From the NCBI GenBank assembly GCA_021847625.1, contig JAJZQK010000302.1, forward strand, positions 1 to 5,294: a DNA stretch of 5,294 bases, in the 5' to 3' direction. This document shows positions 1 through 4,772 of this stretch, one piece after another. The translations under genes and the position numbers were made by a program. The notes under the pieces were generated by a model. The model saw only the letters and a list, made by a program, of their open reading frames with translations, was not told where the DNA came from and did not search any database. Each line of letters begins with the position of its first letter. The first letter of the stretch is position 1. The DNA is from Chloroflexota bacterium (lineage in GTDB: Bacteria > Chloroflexota > FW602-bin22 > JAMCYS01).

Positions 1-36
1 CCGATCTCCGATGCTCAGACGCCCCCGCCTCCATGA
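1..36 (+). CDS. Possible 3' end of an unknown upstream gene (partial)
   Basis: Frame 1 is open from the window edge to a TGA at 34-36 and would encode the C-terminal residues PISDAQTPPPP. A proline-rich tail and a stop shortly before the next plausible start are compatible with the end of an upstream gene in a tightly packed operon. Eleven codons are too few to identify a product, and their third positions are less G/C-biased than those of the confirmed genes. The competing explanation is that frame 2, also open from the window edge, is the coding frame here and belongs to the next gene. Confidence 0.2.
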   Translation, partial: PISDAQTPPPP

Positions 37-55
37 CCGTGGGGACTACCTGCTC

Positions 56-232
56 ATGGAGAGCCGGCGGGTGATCCCTGGCCGGGCGGTGCGGGAGCCG
101 AGGCGTGGTTCGGCCGTATCGAGTGCGGCCATCCTGCTGGCGATCGGGATGGAAATCCCCGGGTGGATGGCGCGGGAGGCGGCGGAGGAGCTGACGGCGC
201 CGGAGAGGCTGCCGGAATGGATGGGGCGGTAG
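56..232 (+). CDS. Small uncharacterised protein upstream of terS (58 aa)
   Basis: I do not recognise this family. The reading frame has strongly G/C-biased third positions and ends with a TAG one base before the terS start, which supports a real gene in the packaging operon. I prefer the ATG at 56, because GGGGA at 41-45 lies about 10 bases upstream. The earlier in-frame ATG at 11 has no visible ribosome-binding site and would give 73 aa. The frame is also open to the window edge, so a longer gene entering from upstream cannot be excluded. The protein has a basic N-terminal third with several Arg residues. A small hydrophobic stretch follows (AAILLAIGMEIPGWM), then an acidic helix-like end (AREAAEELTAPERLPEWM). 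No signal peptide or clear membrane span is visible. Genes just before terS in phages are often small regulators or DNA-binding proteins, but nothing here shows that role. Confidence 0.5.
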   Translation: MESRRVIPGRAVREPRRGSAVSSAAILLAIGMEIPGWMAREAAEELTAPERLPEWMGR

Positions 233-233
233 G

Positions 234-692
234 ATGGCGAACCCAGGGCGGGCCTACAAAACGCGACACCCTAAAAAGCGCGCGTTCCTGGAGGCATACG
301 CCCAGACGGGCAACGTCTCGGCGGCAGCGCGGCTGACGGGGATCCCCCGCACCAGGTTCTACGAGTGGCAGGAGCACGACGTACTGTTTGCCCTGGAGGC
401 GCGCCAGGCCGAGATAGCGTCCACGGAGGCCCTGGAGGAGGAGGCGCGGCGCCGTGCGGTCGAGGGTACCAGCAAGCCGGTCTACCAGGGCGGGCAGTTG
501 GTGGGCCACATCCAGGAGTACTCGGATACGCTCCTGATCTTCCTGCTCAAGGGATTGAAGCCCGACACGTACCGCGACCGGTACGACGTCCGGCATAGCG
601 GCAACGTGGGGGTAGCGGATGGCGATCTCCTCGGCGACGAAGAGCGGGAGGCAGTCAGGCGGGCTCTCACGGGAGATACAGGCGGTAGCTGA
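234..692 (+). CDS. terS: Phage terminase small subunit (TerS-like, helix-turn-helix)
   Basis: TerS subunits bind the packaging initiation site on concatemeric phage DNA and hand it to the large subunit. This 152-aa protein has a basic N-terminus and then a helix-turn-helix at about residues 27-46 (NVSAAARLTGIPRTRFYEWQ). A charged helical region follows at about 50-75, which could mediate oligomerisation. The conserved-looking core at about 74-117 (AVEGTSKPVYQGGQLVG, then YSDTLLIFLLKGLKPDTYRD) resembles a widespread group of short phage proteins annotated as terminase small subunit or phBC6A51-like HTH proteins. The ATG lies one base after the previous TAG, with GGGG at 223-226 seven bases upstream. 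The last 74 bases overlap terL in a different frame and encode an acidic then basic helical tail (DLLGDEEREAVRRALTG). The direct junction with a clear terL strongly supports the call. The exact DNA target and oligomeric state cannot be read from the sequence. Confidence 0.87.
   Translation: MANPGRAYKTRHPKKRAFLEAYAQTGNVSAAARLTGIPRTRFYEWQEHDVLFALEARQAEIASTEALEEEARRRAVEGTSKPVYQGGQLVGHIQEYSDTLLIFLLKGLKPDTYRDRYDVRHSGNVGVADGDLLGDEEREAVRRALTGDTGGS
608..612 (+). promoter_or_regulatory. Ribosome-binding site of terL, inside terS
   Basis: A GGGGG run lies six bases before the ATG at 619. An in-frame TAG at 613-615 sits directly upstream, so 619 is the first possible ATG in this frame. Together these fix the terL start despite its 74-base overlap with terS. 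The next in-frame GTG, at 730, would remove residues that align with the usual TerL N-terminal region. Confidence 0.6.
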
Positions 693-2112
693 GACCTGCC
701 GGCACCACCTGGACGCCTACGGCTCCTGGGTGCACGGCCTGCGGCCCGCGCGGCACCATCGGATTTGGATAGAGAAGATCCAGGATCTGGTGGCCGGGCG
801 TTCTGGCAAGCGGCGGCTGCTGATCCTGGCGCCGCCCGGCCACGCGAAGAGCACCTGGGTGAGCCTGATCTTTCCTGGATGGTACCTGGGCAACCATCCG
901 GACCATTCCATCCTGTTCTTTACCAGCGCCAAGCCTATGGCCAACCAGTTCGACACGGCGGTAACCCACACCCTGGGGCAGAACGAACGTCACCGGCTCG
1001 TCTTCCCGGACCCCCGCTGCAGGCCTGACGAGAGCCTCGGGTGGAGCAGCGACGGGCGGTACCTGGCAGGGGTGCCGGATGGGGTGAAGGACCCCAGCTA
1101 CCGGGCGATCGGCTACGGGAGCGCCTCCATCGGCTCCCGCGCGCACGGGATCATTCTAGACGACTGGCTCAGCCAGGAGGACGCGCAGAGCGAGACGGTC
1201 CAGCAGAAGGCGAAGAACTACTACGACATGACGGTGGACAGCCGACTGCACCCAGACGGATGGATGCTGGCTATTACCACCATCTGGCACGAGAACGACG
1301 GCGGCTCCTACCTGAAAGGCAAGCCCGACTGGGATGTCCTCCACATGCCCGCCCTGAAGGAACCGCCGGAGGAGCCATACCCGTGGGGCCGCGCGCTGTG
1401 GCCGGAACGGTTCAGCGAGCAGTTCCTGATCGATAAGCGGGCCAGTATCACCCCCGCATTCTTCAACTGCATGTACCAGGGCGACCCGACTGGCATGGGC
1501 GGCGACGTGTTCAAGAGCAGCAAGTGGTTCCGTCCGCTCCCCTCGGACTTCGACGAGCCACGCGAGGACGGGCGAACCTTCCGCCAGCGGCTGCGGATCG
1601 TCCAATTCTGGGACACCAACTTCAGCGAGAAGGAGACCGCCGACTACGGTGCCTGCGTCACCATCGGGGTGGACGCCTCCAACCAGATCTACATCCTCCA
1701 CGCGTTCCGGGAGCGGATGACCCCTGCCCAGACCGAGGATAAGGCGGTGGAGCTGATCCAGACCCTCCGACCGGCCGTGGTGGGTTTCGAGGAGCCGGCC
1801 TTCCGCCAGCAGGTGGTGCGGGACATGGTGGCGCGGGTTCGGAGGCGGGTCATGGCCAACGTTGCCAGCGTGCCGGTGGACAAGGACAAGGTCACGCGGG
1901 CGCTGCTGCCGGCGGGCCGGGCCGAGGCTGGGATGGTGTACGCCGATCGAGCAGCGCCCTGGTGGCCGGCGTTCGAGAGCGAGTGTCTGGGCTTTCCCCG
2001 GAAGGAGCACGATGACCAGGTGGATGCACTGAGTGGAGCGGTGTCGTTGGTGGCGCAGCGGCTAGGGGTGGCCGTGGGCCTGCAGCAGATCGATTTCAGG
2101 GTGGAGCGGTAG
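619..2112 (+). CDS. terL: Phage terminase large subunit (ATPase/nuclease, TerL)
   Basis: TerL is the packaging motor: an N-terminal ATPase drives DNA translocation into the prohead and a C-terminal RNase H-like nuclease cuts the concatemer. In this 497-aa protein, Walker A is APPGHAKST at 71-79. Walker B is IILDDW at 178-183 with the acidic pair D181/D182, followed by the family-typical SQEDAQSET. The coupling motif is TTIWHENDGG at 220-229. The nuclease domain shows D332 in FWDTNF, acidic E391/E392 in VVGFEEPAFRQQ, and HDDQVDALSGA at 464-473 with D465, D466 and D469 as likely metal ligands. Length and motif order match a complete TerL of the Terminase_6/6C type. All motifs are present, so it should be functional. 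The start at 619 is supported by GGGGG at 608-612 and the in-frame stop just upstream. The stop lies one base before the portal start. Compared with common TerL motifs, the coupling segment has Ile where TRWH is frequent, and Walker A reads GHAKS rather than RHGKS. Confidence 0.95.
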   Translation: MAISSATKSGRQSGGLSREIQAVAETCRHHLDAYGSWVHGLRPARHHRIWIEKIQDLVAGRSGKRRLLILAPPGHAKSTWVSLIFPGWYLGNHPDHSILFFTSAKPMANQFDTAVTHTLGQNERHRLVFPDPRCRPDESLGWSSDGRYLAGVPDGVKDPSYRAIGYGSASIGSRAHGIILDDWLSQEDAQSETVQQKAKNYYDMTVDSRLHPDGWMLAITTIWHENDGGSYLKGKPDWDVLHMPALKEPPEEPYPWGRALWPERFSEQFLIDKRASITPAFFNCMYQGDPTGMGGDVFKSSKWFRPLPSDFDEPREDGRTFRQRLRIVQFWDTNFSEKETADYGACVTIGVDASNQIYILHAFRERMTPAQTEDKAVELIQTLRPAVVGFEEPAFRQQVVRDMVARVRRRVMANVASVPVDKDKVTRALLPAGRAEAGMVYADRAAPWWPAFESECLGFPRKEHDDQVDALSGAVSLVAQRLGVAVGLQQIDFRVER

Positions 2113-2113
2113 A

Positions 2114-4117
2114 ATGGCGAGAAAGCGAGCGACCCCGGGGCCGGCGGTGCCCGAGACGCAGGCACCCGAGAAGGTGATAGACGCCTCCTACGTACTCGGC
2201 CTCTACCAGAGTCGCAAGGGCCAGGGGGACGAGGTAACGTTGCGCTCCGACATCCTCACCGCCCGCTCCCTCTGCGACCTCTCGCACGCCGTGGAGGTCC
2301 CCGAGCAGTACTGTGCGATCACCAAGGAGGTACGGACCCCCTTCACGCGGGACGCCCTGCTGCGCATCGTCGCCTCCCTCACCCAGCACCCGCCCATCGC
2401 CCACGTCGAGCCGGTGGACGATACCCGAGAGGCGGACCGCGCGGCGGCCAACCTGGCGGAGCGCTGGACGATGGCCGCCATGGAGGCGATGACCGAGTCC
2501 CTGGGCGAGGACGTGGTTTACGAGGACACGAAGGCGCTCGTGCGCGACTCCGAGAGCGTCATCAAGCTGGTTCACCGCCCCGATGCCTGGGCGAAGTTCC
2601 CCGAGCGCGACCCTGGCGAGGACGCGGAGAGCTACCAGCGCCGCGCCCTGGGCTACCAGAAGCGCGCCCGCGTTCCGTTCGCGTGGCGCGTGGTGGACCG
2701 CCTCTCCATGCTGTTCGGCAACGGGGAGTTCGGGGACGACTGGGCCATCGAGTACGGCGAGTACCCCACCCCGTATCTGGCCAGCCGCTACGGTATGCGC
2801 CAGGACGGAGCGCGCCTGGTGAACCCCGAGAGCGTGCTCGGGGGCAAGCCCGCCCCCGAGGGGATGCTGCAGGCGAGCGAGGGGCGCAGCGTCAAGACCG
2901 AGTACTGGGACGCCGAGACCTGGGCCGTGGTGATCGACGGCGACCTCGCGCCCGGGTTCCCCCAGCGCAACCCCTACGGGCAGATACCCTACTTCCGGGC
3001 CCGGGTCAGTGAGGCGGTCCTCAAGGCCTTGACCTACCTGGTGCCGGCCCTCGACTCCCTGATCACCATGAAGATGAACTGGGCCTACCTGGGAGCCTAC
3101 CCGAACCCGGTCCTGGAGCCCGTGCCCAACACCCAGCAGCTGGGCCTCGGCGGCCTCTCCGACCCCGAGGGCGCCGACGGGCAGAAACCCGTCTTCACCT
3201 GGAAGCCCGGCAAGTTGCTGCAGACCCCCATGGGCTACAAGTTCTACTTCGTGTCCCCCCCGGCGGTGGGCCAGGACATAGACGAGACGATCAGCATCCT
3301 GCGCAGCCTGGTGGACGTGGCGGGCATCCCGTCGGTGTTCCGGGGCGTGGGCGGGAGCGACCAGCCGGGATATGCCATCAACCAGCTGATAGCCGCGGCG
3401 GTGCTGACCTACCGGATCCTCACCATCGCCCTGCAGCGGCAGCTCGCCGAGGCGGGGTCGTTCCTGTGGGACCTGGTCAGCTACCGGATCCGCCAGCCGG
3501 TGTACATCAACGAGCGGTACGAGGTGGCGAAGGACGGATCGCGCAGGGAACGCAGGGATAAGGGTTGGCTCTGCCTGAAGCCACTGCAGGCCGAAGGGCC
3601 GGGAGGCCGGAACGTGGCCGCCTGTGACCAGTTGGGCCGCCTCTCGTTCGCCTTCCGGCCGGTGCTGCCCACCGACGAGCAGGCGCGCACCATGATAGCC
3701 ATCCAGGCGACGAACGCCCCCAAGCCGTTGTACGGCGTGCGCCACGCGCTGGAGAGGCAGCTGCAGGAGGAGGACCCCGAGAGCATCATGGACGAGGCCT
3801 GGGTCGAGCGGGAGCTGAACCAGGCCCCGCTGAACGCCCAGATCGTGAGTGAGGCGATGCGGCGGGCGAACCTCGGCACGTCACCGGCGTCCGCGGGGCT
3901 CGTGGGGCCGACCGGTGAGCCTCTCGTTCCCCAACTGGGCGGCCAGGGGGCGCCAGGGGTCGCTGGCACGCCCAGCGTGCCCGGTGTGACCATGCCGCTG
4001 CAGCCGACACCGCCGCAGCCGTCGGCGATCCTGCCCGGCAACGGCGGCCGGGTGGCGGGATCGTTCCCCGGTAGGGCGGGAGGGCCACAGAGACGCAGCA
4101 CGTTGGGCCAACCATGA
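2114..4117 (+). CDS. Phage portal protein
   Basis: Portal proteins form the ring at one capsid vertex through which DNA is pumped and ejected. They dock the terminase and later the neck. The call rests on position directly after terL and on portal-like features. NPYGQIPYF at 286-294 is the usual turn and strand. A helical stretch at about 296-328 follows. DVAGIPSVFRGVGGSDQPGYAINQL at 401-425 is cut here as DVAGIPSVFRG (401-411) and SDQPGYAINQL (415-425), the characteristic 'IP..lrG....sGyAi' segment before long helices at 426-458, expected near the stem and tunnel-loop region. An acidic helix follows at 550-566 (QEEDPESIMDEAWVER). At 667 aa it is longer than HK97-type portals and nearer the large podovirus class. 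About 80 C-terminal residues (588-667) are Gly/Pro/Ala-rich, probably disordered. GGAG at 2103-2106 lies seven bases before the ATG, itself one base after the terL stop. I cannot assign a precise portal family. Confidence 0.88.
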   Translation: MARKRATPGPAVPETQAPEKVIDASYVLGLYQSRKGQGDEVTLRSDILTARSLCDLSHAVEVPEQYCAITKEVRTPFTRDALLRIVASLTQHPPIAHVEPVDDTREADRAAANLAERWTMAAMEAMTESLGEDVVYEDTKALVRDSESVIKLVHRPDAWAKFPERDPGEDAESYQRRALGYQKRARVPFAWRVVDRLSMLFGNGEFGDDWAIEYGEYPTPYLASRYGMRQDGARLVNPESVLGGKPAPEGMLQASEGRSVKTEYWDAETWAVVIDGDLAPGFPQRNPYGQIPYFRARVSEAVLKALTYLVPALDSLITMKMNWAYLGAYPNPVLEPVPNTQQLGLGGLSDPEGADGQKPVFTWKPGKLLQTPMGYKFYFVSPPAVGQDIDETISILRSLVDVAGIPSVFRGVGGSDQPGYAINQLIAAAVLTYRILTIALQRQLAEAGSFLWDLVSYRIRQPVYINERYEVAKDGSRRERRDKGWLCLKPLQAEGPGGRNVAACDQLGRLSFAFRPVLPTDEQARTMIAIQATNAPKPLYGVRHALERQLQEEDPESIMDEAWVERELNQAPLNAQIVSEAMRRANLGTSPASAGLVGPTGEPLVPQLGGQGAPGVAGTPSVPGVTMPLQPTPPQPSAILPGNGGRVAGSFPGRAGGPQRRSTLGQP

Positions 4118-4404
4118 GCGGGAAGAGCAACCTCGATCACGTGATGGAGCGGCGGGCCGAGCTGCTCGCCGAGGCTATTCGGCACCGAATAGAGGTGATG
4201 GCGGACTTCCTGATGCCGCCGGGCGAGCCGCCGGTGTTCAGCAGCAGGGTGTCCAGGCGGGATGCTCTCGCCTTCTGGACGAAGCACCGGTATGACCAGA
4301 TCGGGGCACAGGTGCTATCGCGCTGGAGTCCGGAGCAGATCATGGCGCTGGACGCGGAGCTGGCGAAGTCCAGGCAGGCGCAGACATTCACACAGGGGGT
4401 TTGA
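4114..4404 (+). CDS. Uncharacterised small helical protein after the portal (96 aa)
   Basis: I do not recognise a family. The start overlaps the portal stop as ATGA (4114-4117), and no strong Shine-Dalgarno sequence is visible before it. Translation is therefore probably coupled to the portal. The protein begins with a charged amphipathic helix (about 5-33, containing MERRAELLAEAIRHRIEVM). A Pro-rich linker with MPPGEPP follows at 34-40. A second helical part at about 46-88 contains the aromatic cluster FWTKHRY at 54-60 and SPEQIMALDAELAKSR near the end. No signal peptide, membrane segment or catalytic motif is seen. Its place between portal and further small morphogenesis genes suggests a minor head or neck component, or an assembly factor. 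That is inference from gene order only. An 18-bp inverted repeat lies within its coding sequence. Confidence 0.75.
   Translation: MSGKSNLDHVMERRAELLAEAIRHRIEVMADFLMPPGEPPVFSSRVSRRDALAFWTKHRYDQIGAQVLSRWSPEQIMALDAELAKSRQAQTFTQGV
4175..4192. repeat. Perfect 8-bp inverted repeat with 2-bp centre
   Basis: CTATTCGG at 4175-4182 and CCGAATAG at 4185-4192 are exact reverse complements separated by CA. The element is richer in A/T than the surrounding DNA and lies inside the 96-aa gene, where it encodes AIRHRI. A two-base centre is too short for a normal RNA hairpin loop, so it would act as a dimeric protein site or cruciform, if it acts at all. Chance is a serious alternative in a window of this length. 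Confidence 0.4.
4395..4399 (+). promoter_or_regulatory. Ribosome-binding site of the 59-aa basic protein gene
   Basis: A GGGGG run at the end of the 96-aa gene lies six bases before the ATG at 4406, the same run and spacing as before terL. It places the start at 4406 rather than at the earlier in-frame ATG at 4262, which would lie deep inside the upstream gene. Confidence 0.6.
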
Positions 4405-4405
4405 G

Positions 4406-4585
4406 ATGGCGGACACGAAGAAGACCGGGACATACAAGGGCAAGTCGAACGAGCTGGGGCACGGTGGGAGAGCCCAGCAGCTGAAGGACCAGGGCGTGCC
4501 TGGCGGCGTGATTGGGGAGATCGCGCGCTCGAAGGGCGCGGCGCCTGGCCAGAAGAACTATCACGGCGGGAAGAAGGGCAAGTGA
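4406..4585 (+). CDS. Tiny basic Gly/Lys-rich protein (59 aa)
   Basis: I do not recognise an established function. The start follows the previous TGA by one base and has GGGGG at 4395-4399. The 59-residue product has 14 Gly, 10 Lys, 2 Arg and only 4 acidic residues, a net charge of about +8. It starts with MADTKKTGTYKGKSNELGHG. The middle is a possible short helix-turn-helix-like or loop region (GGRAQQLKDQGVPGGVIG, then EIARSKGAAPGQKNYHGG). The C-terminus is the basic tail KKGK. There is no membrane segment, signal peptide or cysteine. The composition suits binding to nucleic acid or to an acidic capsid or portal surface. Its position in the head operon suggests a minor virion or packaging accessory role, but both are inference. 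The next gene encodes a similarly sized, equally basic product and shares the short YKGK string, so the two may act together. Confidence 0.7.
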   Translation: MADTKKTGTYKGKSNELGHGGRAQQLKDQGVPGGVIGEIARSKGAAPGQKNYHGGKKGK

Positions 4586-4586
4586 G

Positions 4587-4769
4587 ATGGCAGGCAAGGG
4601 CGGGAGCAAGCGCGGCGGGGCGATGCCCCACAAGCCCATGTCCGTGGGCGCCATGAAGAAGACCGAGGCCGCCATGGAAGCCAGGGGTGGACCGAAGACG
4701 CCCGCGGAGCGGCACATGGAGCAGGCGATCAGCAAGGAGACGGGGAGGCCCTACAAGGGCAAGAGGTAG
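4587..4769 (+). CDS. Tiny basic Met/Lys-rich protein (60 aa)
   Basis: I do not recognise this family. The ATG follows the previous TGA by one base, with a purine-rich AAGAAGGGCAAG stretch just upstream. The start is set at 4587; an earlier in-frame ATG at 4512 lies inside the preceding gene and would add an Arg-rich shadow sequence. The 60-residue product has 9 Lys, 5 Arg, 10 Gly and 6 Met against 5 Glu and no Asp, a net charge of about +9. The N-terminal third is flexible (MAGKGGSKRGGAMPHKPMSV). The middle is probably helical (GAMKKTEAAMEARGG, then TPAERHMEQAISKETG). It ends with the basic YKGKR. No membrane segment, signal peptide, cysteine or catalytic motif is visible. It sits between another tiny basic gene and a long structural-looking gene. 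A DNA- or capsid-binding accessory role is plausible, but nothing in the sequence proves it. Confidence 0.7.
   Translation: MAGKGGSKRGGAMPHKPMSVGAMKKTEAAMEARGGPKTPAERHMEQAISKETGRPYKGKR
4763..4766 (+). promoter_or_regulatory. Ribosome-binding site supporting a GTG start
   Basis: GAGG (within AAGAGG, 4761-4766) lies six bases before the GTG at 4773 and overlaps the last codons and stop of the 60-aa gene. It is the main evidence for a GTG start. The frame's first in-frame ATG downstream is at 4890, which would discard 39 well-formed codons and leave a gap in an otherwise gapless operon. Confidence 0.6.
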
Positions 4770-4772
4770 ATC

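Noticed and set aside
54..596. 180-codon minus-strand frame opposite the first gene and terS
   Set aside because: It is codon-aligned with terS, its product has a long Pro/Ala/Ser-rich low-complexity stretch, and it has no operon context. All supported genes run on the + strand.
1156..2010. 284-codon minus-strand frame opposite terL
   Set aside because: It has the same codon-aligned antisense geometry as the frame opposite the portal. The strong TerL motifs on the + strand account for the sequence.
3590..3665. GGCC-rich short inverted segments that might be a terminator
   Set aside because: They lie within the conserved portal coding region, no T-run follows, and such GC-rich complementarity is common in this composition.
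2096..3745. 549-codon open frame on the minus strand opposite the portal gene
   Set aside because: Its codons align exactly with portal codons, so antisense stops arise only where the portal uses TTA, CTA or TCA. Those codons are rare in GC-rich genes, which explains the long frame. The predicted protein is His/Gly/Arg/Leu-rich with no family resemblance.
4262..4405. Upstream extension of the 59-aa basic protein to an ATG at 4262
   Set aside because: The extra residues are Arg/Ser/Trp-rich shadow sequence of the 96-aa gene, and the ATG at 4406 has GGGGG six bases upstream.
4512..4586. Upstream extension of the 60-aa basic protein to an ATG at 4512
   Set aside because: The extension is an Arg-rich shadow of the preceding gene. 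The ATG at 4587 directly follows that gene's stop, like the other junctions.
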